DNA of 64,000 nt from Gordonia zhaorongruii (GTDB lineage: Bacteria > Actinomycetota > Actinomycetes > Mycobacteriales > Mycobacteriaceae), in contig NZ_CP041763.1 of NCBI RefSeq assembly GCF_007559005.1, forward strand, positions 186,001-250,000, written 5' to 3'. The first letter of the stretch is position 1. The number at the start of each line of letters is the position of its first letter. The position numbers and the translations under genes are program-made. Under the pieces are notes generated by a model. The model was not told the DNA's origin. It made no database searches and saw only the letters and a list, made by a program, of their open reading frames with translations. Below, piece by piece: positions 16,062 through 24,051 of this stretch.

Positions 16062-17057
16062 ATGTGGTCCATACGATCTACACGCCTTCTCACCGTGGTG
16101 GCTGCCGCTGCGACGATCGCAGCGTTGACACCGGCGGTCGCGGACGCGGAGCCGGACCGGAGAACCGATACGGCACGGATCGTGGCGAAGAAGTCGGTGG
16201 CCACTCACCGCGTCGACCTGAAGATCGACTCCCCGTCGATGCACGAGAAGATGCCGGTCACCGTGCTGACTCCGGGTGGCAGTGCCCCGCGTCCTACCTT
16301 GTACCTGCTCGACGGCTCTGCGGCGGGCGCGAAGGTGAGCGACTGGATCACCAAGGGCGGCGCGCAGAAGTACTTCGCGGGCCGCAACGTGAACGTCGTC
16401 CTGCCCGCGGGTGGCGCTGGAAGTTTCTACACCGACTGGAGTCACCGGGACCCGAGTATGGGTAAGCCGCAGTGGGAGACGTTCCTGACAGAGGAGCTGC
16501 CGCCTCTCATCGACTCGAAGTTCGCAGGTTCCGGCCGCAACGGGATCATGGGGCTGTCGATGGGCGGCCAGTCCGCCTTCGCCCTGGCGACCCGCCACCC
16601 ATCCCTGTACCAGGCCATCGGGTCGTTGAGCGGGTGCCCGCCGGTTCTGGGGCCCGCGAACGAGGCGTACGTCCGGACGACGGTCGCGTCGGAAGGCGGG
16701 GACGCCACCAACATGTGGGGTGCACCCGGCTCACGTCAGTGGAAGGCACACGACCCGGCTCGGCGGATGGACGCGCTCCGCGGAAAGAAGATCTACCTGG
16801 CATCCGGCTCCGGAGCCGTGGGACCGGCCGACTTCAACGCGAAGTTCGACCCGTCCGAGGGCTCCCGGCAGCAGCAGATCGCCGCCGGCTCCGCGCTGGA
16901 GGCCGGCGCGAACCGCTGCTCGCTGGAGTTCGCGGCACAGATGCGGGCGGCGAACATCGACTTCACGCCCGGATTCCGGCTGATCGGCACGCACCGCTGG
17001 GCGTACTGGAAGCAGGACCTGCCCAAGGCGTGGAGCGTCCTGGCTCCTGCGCTGTAG
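16062..17057 (+). CDS. Secreted mycolyltransferase, antigen 85-like
   Basis: This 331-residue exported alpha/beta-hydrolase has a signal peptide at 1-30 (LLTVVAAAATIAAL, then VADAEP). The nucleophile Ser lies in GLSMGGQSAF near residue 168 and the catalytic His in GTHRWAYWKQDL near 312. These match Ag85/Cmt enzymes that move mycolates between trehalose esters and arabinogalactan in the cell envelope. The protein lies within the family's usual length. The ATG at 16062 opens the signal peptide. Its presence supports a mycolic-acid-bearing host. Confidence 0.87.
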   Translation: MWSIRSTRLLTVVAAAATIAALTPAVADAEPDRRTDTARIVAKKSVATHRVDLKIDSPSMHEKMPVTVLTPGGSAPRPTLYLLDGSAAGAKVSDWITKGGAQKYFAGRNVNVVLPAGGAGSFYTDWSHRDPSMGKPQWETFLTEELPPLIDSKFAGSGRNGIMGLSMGGQSAFALATRHPSLYQAIGSLSGCPPVLGPANEAYVRTTVASEGGDATNMWGAPGSRQWKAHDPARRMDALRGKKIYLASGSGAVGPADFNAKFDPSEGSRQQQIAAGSALEAGANRCSLEFAAQMRAANIDFTPGFRLIGTHRWAYWKQDLPKAWSVLAPAL

Positions 17058-17099
17058 CGAACATTCACGCGGCCACCGCGCCGTGCGGTTGACTACGGG

Positions 17100-18164
17100 C
17101 TACTCGCGCGCAGCCCACTGATCTGCGAACGCGAGGAACGCGTCGTCCTCCTCCTGATTGGTGACGGTGACGCGCACTCCGTCGCCTGCGAACGGGCGGA
17201 CGATCACGCCGGCGTCCGCGCTCGCGGTTGCGAACGGCACCGCGTCGTCCCCGAGGTCGAGCCAGACGAAGTTGGCTTGCGACTCGGGTACGCGGTAGCC
17301 CAGTTCCCGCAGCCGCCGGGCCACCCGGCCCCGTTCGGCGACCACGGCGTCGGTGCGAGCCAATAGCTCATCCTGTGCGTACAGGGACGCGATGGCGGCG
17401 GCCTGGGCGACGGTGCTCACGCTGAACGGCACGTGAATCTTGCCGAGTGCGGTGATGATCGCCGGGTCGCCGACGGCGTACCCGACGCGCAGCCCGGCGA
17501 GCCCGTACGCCTTCGAGAAGGTGCGGAGGACGACGAGGTTGCCGAACTCACGGCGCAGTTCGAGAGCATCGTACGCGCGGTCCCCGTCGAGTCGTGCGTA
17601 CTCGATGTAGGCCTCATCTAGGGCTACCACCACATTGCCGGGAACTGCAGCGAGGAATGCGCGGAGCTGGTCCTTCTCGACGACGGTGCCGGTCGGGTTG
17701 TTCGGATTGCACACGAAGATGAGACGGGTGCGGTCGGTGATGGCTGCGGCCATCGCCTCGAGGTCGTAGACGTGATCGCCGGTGAGCGGAATCGGGACGG
17801 GTGTCGCCCCGGCGACGCGGGTAGCGAGCGGGTACGTCTCGAACGATCGCCACCCGAACATCACCTCGTCGCCCGCGCCGGAGGTCGCGGTGATCAGGTT
17901 CTGGCAGAGGATGACCGAGCCGCAGCCGACCTGGACCTCGTCGGGGGTGACGCCGACCGACTTGGCGAGTTCGTCGGTGAGGAGCACCATCCCGTTATCG
18001 GGGTAGCGGTTTACTGTCGTCGCAGCGTCGGAGACGGCCTTGAGCACGCTCGGCAGGGGAGGGTGCGCGACCTCGTTGCTCGCAAGCTTGATCGCTCCGG
18101 GGAACGTCTTGCCCGGTACGTAGACGGGCAGGGATTCCAGGTCTGGTCTCATGCGCGGTGTCAC
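17100..18164 (-). CDS. pat: Aromatic-amino-acid / histidinol-phosphate-type aminotransferase (Pat)
   Basis: This PLP-dependent fold-type I transaminase (about 354 residues) is of the HisC/Pat family. It shows CNPNNPTGT, LDEAYIEY and the PLP Lys in TFSKAYGLAGLR. Pat of mycobacteria makes phenylalanine or tyrosine from the oxoacids, and tyrA lies 2 kb away, which fits. I prefer the GTG at 18164 because TACATT lies exactly 6 nt upstream. The ATG four codons further in (18152) has an AAGGGG at a longer distance and is the alternative. Confidence 0.87.
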   Translation of the reverse strand: MTPRMRPDLESLPVYVPGKTFPGAIKLASNEVAHPPLPSVLKAVSDAATTVNRYPDNGMVLLTDELAKSVGVTPDEVQVGCGSVILCQNLITATSGAGDEVMFGWRSFETYPLATRVAGATPVPIPLTGDHVYDLEAMAAAITDRTRLIFVCNPNNPTGTVVEKDQLRAFLAAVPGNVVVALDEAYIEYARLDGDRAYDALELRREFGNLVVLRTFSKAYGLAGLRVGYAVGDPAIITALGKIHVPFSVSTVAQAAAIASLYAQDELLARTDAVVAERGRVARRLRELGYRVPESQANFVWLDLGDDAVPFATASADAGVIVRPFAGDGVRVTVTNQEEDDAFLAFADQWAARE

Positions 18165-18276
18165 CCCTTGAATGTATGCGTGACCAGGTGTGTGGCCGAC
18201 AAGCACCCGGCGATTTGCCTCAGTGTGACATCCGTGTGTAACGTTCTGCCTCGGCAGTTCGCGATAGAACTCCGCT

Positions 18277-18365
18277 GGAGGCGTGCCAGAGCGGCCGAAT
18301 GGGACTCACTGCTAATGAGTTGTCTCGCTAACACGGGACCGGAGGTTCAAATCCTCTCGCCTCCG
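18277..18365 (+). tRNA. tRNA-Ser (anticodon GCT)
   Basis: An 89-nt class II tRNA. The acceptor GGAGGCG pairs with CGCCTCC, the anticodon stem ACTCA/TGAGT encloses the loop CTGCTAA (anticodon GCT), there is a long variable arm, and the T-arm contains GGTTCAAATCC. CCA is not encoded. Confidence 0.96.
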
Positions 18366-18426
18366 CCGACCGAGGTCACGCCCTCGGAAAATTGAATATC
18401 TGGATCGAGTAGTATCGATCCGGCAC

Positions 18427-18499
18427 GCGCCCGTAGCTCAACGGATAGAGCATCTGACTACGGATCAGAAGGTTTGGGGTTCGAATCCCTACGGGCGCA
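18427..18499 (+). tRNA. tRNA-Arg (anticodon ACG)
   Basis: A 73-nt tRNA. The acceptor GCGCCCG pairs with CGGGCGC and the anticodon loop CTACGGA gives ACG, read as ICG after the TadA-type A34 deamination. The tadA gene lies 3.3 kb downstream. CCA is not encoded. Confidence 0.96.
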
Positions 18500-18503
18500 C
18501 TCT

Positions 18504-18540
18504 AACCCGGGCCACGCAGTAGCGTGGCCCGGGTTTTTGG
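18504..18540 (+). terminator. Intrinsic terminator after tRNA-Arg
   Basis: A perfect 14-bp stem (AACCCGGGCCACGC and complement) with a 4-nt loop AGTA is followed by a run of five T. It is a textbook rho-independent terminator. Confidence 0.9.
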
Positions 18541-18657
18541 TTCGCGTTCATCTGCCTTGATCCGTCGACGTCGAGGACCGCGGCCGACGCGGCCTCGCCG
18601 ACAGCGTCAGCGCCGCCGCCCGACACTGGAATCGACGGGGTGTCCGCTCGCGGAAGG

Positions 18658-18807
18658 TCAGCTCGCTGACTGCGCAGGTGATCCCGCGTGCCCGTCGGCC
18701 CCGGATTGCTCCGGCGCGGCCAGGACCATGATGACCAGCAGAACCGCTGCGGCGATGATCGTGACGACCTGAAGCATCGCGGTCCACATGGCTTTGTTCG
18801 ATTTCAT
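18658..18807 (-). CDS. Small single-span membrane protein
   Basis: This 49-residue open frame has a strong ribosome-binding site (AAGGGGGAG, 6 nt before the ATG at 18807). It has a short basic N-terminus (MKSNKAMW), one transmembrane helix from about residue 10 to 32 (Val/Ile/Ala/Leu-rich) and a polar C-terminal tail of 17 residues. The hydrophobic core with a basic start is unlikely by chance in this GC-rich DNA. It faces the membrane protein at 18948. I do not recognise a family. Confidence 0.6.
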   Translation of the reverse strand: MKSNKAMWTAMLQVVTIIAAAVLLVIMVLAAPEQSGADGHAGSPAQSAS

Positions 18808-18947
18808 TGAATCTCCCCCTTATATGCAGGCACCGTCGCCGGTGCCTGTACTTCCCCCGCGTCGGACACTACGGAGGGCCGGGCATGTGCGCGAGTCGAG
18901 ATGCACGGTCAGTGGTGTTTCCCACAGGCCCGCGTATCCTGAGCTAC

Positions 18948-19679
18948 GTGGGACCGGGACAGTCAGGGGCGCAGTCGTACCCAGCGCCGCACTACCGTCC
19001 GCCGATGGCGGTGGGCCAGCAGTATCCGCCGCTCGGTTACGGACCCGATGGGACGCCGCGCTTCGAATACCGTCCCGATACCGGCCCTCCCGGGGCAACG
19101 TCGCACGTCGAAGTGCCTGCCGAGCCCGACGGGCCGGACTCCGCCGGACCGGGTGTCTCCGGGCCGCCACCGAATGCGCCGTTACCGCCGGAGAACACCG
19201 GGCAGCGACTGGCGATGGGTATCGCCGCAGTGGTGGTGCTGGTCCTGGTGGTCGCGGGCGGACTCGCGTTGCTGTCCGGTGGCGAGGACCGCGACACACT
19301 GCCGCCGCGCGCTGAACCGCCGTTGTCGCAGAACACCGACGACCCGTACCTTCCCAAGTCGATCGAGCCCAAGGAGTCGGTGCCCGGGGAGACCGGACGA
19401 CCTGCGCCCAGCGGACTCGAGGCGGTGCTCACCGTCGAAGCGGCCCCCGGGTCGACGATCCTGTTCATCGACGATGGGCAGGTGCGCCTGCAGCACCTCA
19501 CCGAAGACATGTGGGAGCAGAAGGTGCAGGGCACGACCGGCGCGCTCCGCGTCAGTGTGGTTGCTGCTCCCGGCGCCCCGGCCTCGTGCAAGATCACGGT
19601 CGACGGACGGGTCGTCGCTCACCAACAACTCCCGGCCGACGACCCGTCCGGCATGCTGGTCTGCCGCGCGCACGGCTGA
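18948..19679 (+). CDS. Single-pass membrane protein of unknown function with extracytoplasmic domain
   Basis: This 243-residue protein has a Pro/Gly/Tyr-rich cytoplasmic N-terminus (about 1-85). One transmembrane helix follows at about 88-107 (IAAVVVLVLVVAGGLALL), then a Pro-rich linker. The external beta-rich domain (about 155-243) contains two cysteines likely to form a disulfide. The domain resembles, at the level of layout only, actinobacterial MmpS-like accessory proteins. The GTG at 18948 follows TATCCT by 7 nt, supporting a leaderless start; the frame is open further upstream, so the start is not certain. Its function is unknown. Confidence 0.75.
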   Translation: MGPGQSGAQSYPAPHYRPPMAVGQQYPPLGYGPDGTPRFEYRPDTGPPGATSHVEVPAEPDGPDSAGPGVSGPPPNAPLPPENTGQRLAMGIAAVVVLVLVVAGGLALLSGGEDRDTLPPRAEPPLSQNTDDPYLPKSIEPKESVPGETGRPAPSGLEAVLTVEAAPGSTILFIDDGQVRLQHLTEDMWEQKVQGTTGALRVSVVAAPGAPASCKITVDGRVVAHQQLPADDPSGMLVCRAHG

Positions 19680-19695
19680 AAGCTAACGTAGAACC

Positions 19696-20286
19696 GTGAC
19701 TTTCTCGGATACGGCACGCGACGCCGGTGCCAAGACGATGTTCACCTGGCAGAGCGTCGACGGCGGCCGGCTCGAACAGGTTCGGCTCAACACCGGTGGT
19801 GGGCGGCTGCGTGCCTACGGTCGGATCATCTCGGCGGCAACTGACGACGTCGAAGCGTATTCGGCGTCGTACGAGCTCGTCACCAACGACATCGGGGTGA
19901 CCCGGCGGCTCTCGGTCCGCCTCCTCCGTGCGGGTGGCGAAGGGCATTACGACGTGAGTCGGGACATGGACGGGCGCTGGATGGTGCAGACGCCGGACAG
20001 CACCGTGCACAGCGACTTCGACGGCGCGGAGGCCGTCGACGTGCTGCAGTCGCCGTTCTTCAAGACGCTGCCGATCAACCGGCACAAGCTGGTCGGCGGT
20101 GGACGCAAGGACGACATTCCGCTTGTCGGCCTGGTGTTCCCCGCGTTCGACGCGAAGACCCTGCACGCGTCCTACTCGATCGAGGACGGCCAGGTGCGAG
20201 TCACGTCCGAACGCGGCGACGACGCGTTCAGCGTCGACAGCGCGGGCATGGTCGTCGACTACGCGGGCGTCGCGACCAGAGTCTGA
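19696..20286 (+). CDS. Putative glycolipid-binding family protein (DUF1089-like)
   Basis: This 196-residue protein matches the putative glycolipid-binding family in its central motif SPFFKTLPINRHKL (about 116-129) and the following LVFPAFDAKTLHASY. The N-terminal FTWQSVDGGRLEQVRL also fits. A beta-barrel ligand-binding fold is assumed for the family; the ligand here is unknown. The GTG at 19696 follows TAACGT by 6 nt (leaderless pattern). It ends 6 nt before the convergent tyrA. Confidence 0.78.
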   Translation: MTFSDTARDAGAKTMFTWQSVDGGRLEQVRLNTGGGRLRAYGRIISAATDDVEAYSASYELVTNDIGVTRRLSVRLLRAGGEGHYDVSRDMDGRWMVQTPDSTVHSDFDGAEAVDVLQSPFFKTLPINRHKLVGGGRKDDIPLVGLVFPAFDAKTLHASYSIEDGQVRVTSERGDDAFSVDSAGMVVDYAGVATRV

Positions 20287-20292
20287 TCCGCC

Positions 20293-21246
20293 TCAGCCGA
20301 CCCAGACGCGCGCCAGATGCGCCTGGCGGCGAAGTTCCTGGGCCCACCCGTCGCCGCCGACGTCGACACCGGTGATCGGTGCGGGTTCTTCGCCCGCGAT
20401 CTCCTCGTAAGCGAGGCGTGCCCGATGTCCGGCTTCCACGAGCGCGGCGACGTCGCCGTGGTCACGGAGCCGATCGCGCGCCGCGACCAGTCGGTCGATG
20501 GTGGCGCTGAGAGTGTTGAGCAGCGCCACCGAGTTCGCTTCGAGCATCGCCCGCTGCAATTCGGGTGCGGTGCCCGCCACCCGTGTCCCGTCGCGGAAAC
20601 TCCCGGCCGCCAGCCGGAGGGAGAGCAGGCTCTCACCGCCGCCGACCGCGGCCGTCGCCGCAGCTGTGAGGTGCGGGTTGTGGGAGATGGCGGCGGCAGC
20701 CCGATCATGAGCGTCATCCGCGGCCGGGACGACGAGCGCACCCGTCGCCAGGGCGATGCGGGCGACCGCGAGCCAGTCGTGGGGATCGGTGTCGTCATGG
20801 GTCGACACCATCCACATCGCACCTTCGAACAGGGTCGGGTCGGTGGCCCGCCAACCGGAGTGGACGGTCCCGGCCATCGGGTGCCCGCCGACGTAGCGCG
20901 CATCCGGGTGATGGTGCGCGACGATTCGGGCGACCTCTTCCTTCACACTCACGACGTCGGTGAGCAGGCACTGCGGTGCACGGACGGCGATGGCGTCGAG
21001 TATCGGCCCGAGAGCCGTGACCGGCGTCGCGAGGACGATGACCGCGTCCTCGTCGGCGGCGCGGTCGAGTGTGGTGTCGAGGTCCGTTGATACGTCGTGG
21101 CCGTCGCCGGCCGCCTCGTCGACGGTGGTCTGGGACCGGTTGTAGCCGAACACGGTGGCACCGTCGGCGTCCAGGCGCCGCAGAAGCGAGCCGCCGATGA
21201 GGCCGAGGCCGAGGACGCAGACGGGACGTGACGATTCATCAGACAC
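20293..21246 (-). CDS. tyrA: Prephenate dehydrogenase
   Basis: This 317-residue TyrA catalyses oxidative decarboxylation of prephenate to 4-hydroxyphenylpyruvate in tyrosine synthesis. It has an N-terminal NAD-binding motif GLGLIGGSL at about 11-19, the LTDVVSVKEEV segment and the substrate-side GGHPMAGT with the catalytic-type His. An all-helical dimerisation domain follows, and no ACT domain is present. The GTG at 21246 gives the family start; another in-frame GTG lies six codons upstream. The aminotransferase pat nearby could complete the pathway. Confidence 0.92.
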   Translation of the reverse strand: MSDESSRPVCVLGLGLIGGSLLRRLDADGATVFGYNRSQTTVDEAAGDGHDVSTDLDTTLDRAADEDAVIVLATPVTALGPILDAIAVRAPQCLLTDVVSVKEEVARIVAHHHPDARYVGGHPMAGTVHSGWRATDPTLFEGAMWMVSTHDDTDPHDWLAVARIALATGALVVPAADDAHDRAAAAISHNPHLTAAATAAVGGGESLLSLRLAAGSFRDGTRVAGTAPELQRAMLEANSVALLNTLSATIDRLVAARDRLRDHGDVAALVEAGHRARLAYEEIAGEEPAPITGVDVGGDGWAQELRRQAHLARVWVG

Positions 21247-21314
21247 GTCATCAGGGTGGCACACCTGGGAAATCGGACTTGGGAGAGTGTCGAAAAGCGG
21301 ATACCGTGGCGGAC

Positions 21315-21836
21315 ATGGCGAAGCCGGTCGCGGAGAGCGATTACACCGATGTCGATGGTTTCGCTGTGGCCGTTGTCCGTGACGACTCCGGATGGGCGGT
21401 CACGGCGCTGCGGCCCTCCGCGCTCGACAGTCTGGATGACGCCGAACTGCAGCTCCGCGAGCTGCGTGCCGCGGGAGCCGTTTTCGGCCTTCTCGACGTC
21501 GACGACGAGTTCTTCATCGTGGTCCGTCCGTCGCCGACGGGTGCGCACCTGCTCCTCTCGGATGCGACGGCGGCAGTCGACTACGACATCGCCGCCGACG
21601 TGCTCGATGCGCTGAACGTCGACATCCCGGACCTCGATCCGGACGAACTCGACGACGTCGACCCATGGGAGGAAGGCGATCTCGCGATACTGGCCGACCT
21701 CGGTCTGCCGGACGCGGTGATGAGCGTGATCGTCGGCGACACCGATCTGTACGCCGACGAGCAGCTCGGCATGATCGCGGCGCGTCTCGGGTGCGCAGAT
21801 GAACTCTCGACGGTGCTCGACGACCTCGGTCACTGA
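21315..21836 (+). CDS. tRNA adenosine deaminase-associated protein
   Basis: This 173-residue acidic protein belongs to a conserved actinobacterial family always encoded next to tadA. Recognisable stretches are DGFAVAVVRDDSGW, DDEFFIVVRPSP and DPWEEGDLAILADLGL. It has no known catalytic motif; a role in TadA function or stability is inferred from linkage. The ATG at 21315 follows TACCGT by 7 nt, which decides against the GTG three codons upstream. It lies 7 nt before tadA. Confidence 0.88.
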   Translation: MAKPVAESDYTDVDGFAVAVVRDDSGWAVTALRPSALDSLDDAELQLRELRAAGAVFGLLDVDDEFFIVVRPSPTGAHLLLSDATAAVDYDIAADVLDALNVDIPDLDPDELDDVDPWEEGDLAILADLGLPDAVMSVIVGDTDLYADEQLGMIAARLGCADELSTVLDDLGH

Positions 21837-21843
21837 ACTCCCG

Positions 21844-22326
21844 ATGACAGTGCGGACCGACCGCGGTGCGGTGCAGCGGGACGCCGAGGTGATGATGCGT
21901 ACCGCACTCGAGACCGCCCGCGGGGCCGATCCCGCTGACGTGCCGATCGGTGCGGTCGTGTTCGGGCCGGACGGCACCGAGCTGGCGCGGGCTGCGAACC
22001 GACGTGAAGCCGACGGCGACCCAACCGCGCACGCCGAGGTCCTCGCTCTGCGCGAGGCGACGCGAGCGCACGGCGACGGCTGGCGACTCGAGGGATGCAC
22101 ACTGGCGGTGACGGTGGAACCGTGCACGATGTGTGCCGGAGCGGTCGGACTGGCCCGCGTGTCACGAGTGATCTTCGGCGCCTGGGAACCCAAGACCGGA
22201 GCGGTCGGTTCGCTGTGGGATGTGCTCCGCGACCCGCGGCTCGTCCACCGGCCCGAGGTGCTCGCAGGCGTGCTCGAACCCGAGTGCGCCGAGCTGGTCA
22301 GGGAGTTCTTCGTCGGTCGTCGTTGA
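21844..22326 (+). CDS. tadA: tRNA-specific adenosine deaminase
   Basis: This 160-residue zinc deaminase converts A34 of tRNA-Arg(ACG) to inosine. The zinc and catalytic motifs are intact: HAE in PTAHAEV and the PCxxC motif in EPCTMCAGA. The length is normal. The start is the ATG at 21844, seven bases after the partner gene. The substrate tRNA-Arg(ACG) is encoded at 18427-18499. Confidence 0.94.
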   Translation: MTVRTDRGAVQRDAEVMMRTALETARGADPADVPIGAVVFGPDGTELARAANRREADGDPTAHAEVLALREATRAHGDGWRLEGCTLAVTVEPCTMCAGAVGLARVSRVIFGAWEPKTGAVGSLWDVLRDPRLVHRPEVLAGVLEPECAELVREFFVGRR

Positions 22327-22419
22327 CCGGACGGCGCGGTGCCGCGTGCTCGGGCGGTTTTCCGGTCTCGCAGGCTGAACGTCACAGGTCGACGGCCTAC
22401 CGGACAAGGCTCGGACGGT

Positions 22420-22436
22420 GCACACTTGAGGTGTGC
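22420..22436. promoter_or_regulatory. GCACAC-N5-GTGTGC inverted repeat
   Basis: Perfect 6-bp arms lie 47 bp upstream of the 69-residue protein gene in an otherwise unremarkable 156-bp gap after tadA. It could be an operator or a small hairpin. Confidence 0.3.
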
Positions 22437-22482
22437 GCAGTCGCTGGAGCTGCGCGTTCGCCAGGATGGAAGGGTGAGTCAC

Positions 22483-22692
22483 ATGTCGGATCCGATGAAC
22501 CGGGTCAACGAGGTTTTCGACGTCGTGCGGACCAAGGTCGGCGAGTTCGCCGAGAGCGAGCAGGTCAAGGGTGCCGTCGGCGTCGCCAAGGAGAAGTTCG
22601 ACGAGGTCGCGGCCAACGAGAACGTGCAGGGCGCGGTCGGCGCCGCGAAGGGCAAGCTGGGCGAGATCACCAAGAAGATCACCGGCAATTGA
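22483..22692 (+). CDS. Small helical repeat protein of unknown function
   Basis: This 69-residue protein starts at the ATG at 22483 with GGAAGGG 8 nt upstream. It consists of amphipathic helix with an internal duplication: EQVKGAVGVAKEKFDEV followed by ENVQGAVGAAKGKLGEI. The pattern recalls CsbD/LEA-like or mycobacterial small Lys/Ala-rich stress proteins, but I cannot assign a family. It lies between tadA and tRNA-Ser(CGA). Confidence 0.75.
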   Translation: MSDPMNRVNEVFDVVRTKVGEFAESEQVKGAVGVAKEKFDEVAANENVQGAVGAAKGKLGEITKKITGN

Positions 22693-22791
22693 GTCGGTCC
22701 GTTACCGCCGGAACTAACGGGTGAACGAGGCTGAAATAGTCCCCGACCTGCCGGTTTCGTGCTCACCATCGTCTCACGTATAGTTCTTCGC

Positions 22792-22879
22792 GGTGGCGTG
22801 TCCGAGCGGCCGAAGGTGAAGCACTCGAAATGCTTTGTGCGGTAACCCCGTACCGGGGGTTCGAATCCCCCCGCCACCG
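22792..22879 (+). tRNA. tRNA-Ser (anticodon CGA)
   Basis: An 88-nt class II tRNA. The acceptor GGTGGCG pairs with CGCCACC, the anticodon stem AAGCA/TGCTT carries the loop CTCGAAA (anticodon CGA), and there is a long variable arm and a GGTTCGAATCC T-loop. CCA is not encoded. Confidence 0.96.
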
Positions 22880-22882
22880 CGC

Positions 22883-22918
22883 AAGCCCCTGGTTCGTGTA
22901 CACGAGCCAGGGGCTTTT
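22883..22918 (+). terminator. Intrinsic terminator after tRNA-Ser(CGA)
   Basis: The stem AAGCCCCTGG/CCAGGGGCTT has an inner CGTG/CACG pairing and is followed by TT. It lies between the tRNA and the convergent ddl gene and can serve both strands. Confidence 0.8.
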
Positions 22919-22938
22919 CCAATGTCCGAACCGGAGTG

Positions 22939-24012
22939 TCAGTGCTCCGTCGAGAACGAACCGCGCCGCCGGTGCACTTCGAGGGCCAGCGTGACGAGGC
23001 GGTCGATGAGGTCCGGGTAGGCGATACCCGACTCCTCCCACATCTTCGGGTACATCGACGCCGGAGTGAACCCGGGCATCGTGTTGATCTCGTTGAGCAG
23101 CCAGCCGCGGCCGCCCTCCTCGTAGAAGAAGTCGACGCGGGCCAGACCGGCGCAGCGGAGCGCGACGAACGCGTCAGCTGCCAGTTCGCGGGCCTGTCCG
23201 ATGGCCTCATCCGAGAGTGGCGCCGGAATCATCAACTCGGCGTTGCCGGTGAGGTACTTGTCCTCGTAGTCGTAGAAGTCGCTGCCCGGCTTGACCTCGC
23301 CGGGGAAGGTCGTGTCCGGGGCGATGCCGCCGAGGACGCCGACCTCGATCTCGCGTCCGTCCACGGCCTCCTCGATCACCACGACGTCGTCGTAGCGCAA
23401 CGCGACGTTTATCGCCTCATCCAACTCGGCCGCGGATCCCGCGCGCGAGACGCCGACCGACGATCCCATGTTCGCGGGCTTCACGAACACGGGGAGCCCG
23501 AGTTCGTCGACGGCGCGTTCGACGATCGTGCGGGCATCGGCCGCGCCGTCCCGGAACGAGAGCCATTTGCACTGGGGGATGCCCGCGCGCTCCGCGACCT
23601 CCTTGGCCATCGCCTTGTCCATGCAGAGGGATGACGAGAGGACGCCGCAACCGACGTAGGGAACCGAGAAGAGCTCGAGCATGCCCTGAACGGTGCCGTC
23701 CTCGCCGTGCGGCCCGTGCAACAGCGGGAACACGACGGTCACCTCCGTCGAACTCCCGCGCAGCACGTCGAGCGGATCCACGGCGGGACCTTCGATGTCG
23801 AGCTGGTTCGGCAGCTGGTCTCCGGCCGCCAGGGCCTGCGCGGCCGCCTCGTTGCGGTGCCAGACCCCCTGCTTGTCGATGCCGACGGGTACCAGAACGT
23901 ATTTGTCCTGATCGGCGGCGGCCAGGACGTGGGCCGCCGAGATCCTCGAGACGTCGTGTTCGGCGGAGACTCCGCCGTAGAGGACGACCAACCGCAGGAG
24001 GGGAGTGCTCAT
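22939..24012 (-). CDS. ddl: D-alanine--D-alanine ligase
   Basis: This 357-residue ATP-grasp ligase joins two D-alanines for peptidoglycan. It shows VVLYGGVSAEHDVS near the N-terminus, FPLLHGPHGEDGTVQG, FVKPANMGSSVGVS, the omega loop DFYDYEDKYL and the metal-binding LNEINTMPGFT. The Tyr/Lys-Tyr omega loop is that of D-Ala-D-Ala ligases rather than VanA-type depsipeptide ligases. The ATG at 24012 follows TATCGT by 7 nt. Its sequence differs clearly from the ddl I remember from M. tuberculosis, so it may be a paralogue. It diverges from murF across 39 bp. Confidence 0.9.
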   Translation of the reverse strand: MSTPLLRLVVLYGGVSAEHDVSRISAAHVLAAADQDKYVLVPVGIDKQGVWHRNEAAAQALAAGDQLPNQLDIEGPAVDPLDVLRGSSTEVTVVFPLLHGPHGEDGTVQGMLELFSVPYVGCGVLSSSLCMDKAMAKEVAERAGIPQCKWLSFRDGAADARTIVERAVDELGLPVFVKPANMGSSVGVSRAGSAAELDEAINVALRYDDVVVIEEAVDGREIEVGVLGGIAPDTTFPGEVKPGSDFYDYEDKYLTGNAELMIPAPLSDEAIGQARELAADAFVALRCAGLARVDFFYEEGGRGWLLNEINTMPGFTPASMYPKMWEESGIAYPDLIDRLVTLALEVHRRRGSFSTEH

Positions 24013-24051
24013 GGGTGCCACGATACGTGTTCGCCTGTAGCGTCTTCTGTC
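24013..24051. promoter_or_regulatory. Compact divergent promoter of ddl and murF
   Basis: The 39-bp gap carries TATCGT 7 nt before the ddl ATG (minus strand) and TAGCGT (24038-24043) 8 nt before the murF GTG. Both fit leaderless -10 boxes, so the two cell-wall genes appear to share one small promoter region. Confidence 0.5.

Noticed and set aside
18277..22879. An integrated island between the tRNA genes
   Set aside because: No integrase, no repeated tRNA 3' end, and the genes between (pat side, tyrA, tadA) are core metabolism with normal base composition.
22939..24012. VanA-type D-Ala-D-Lac ligase and a glycopeptide resistance cluster
   Set aside because: The omega loop is of the Tyr-Lys-Tyr D-Ala type, and no vanH or vanX genes are nearby.
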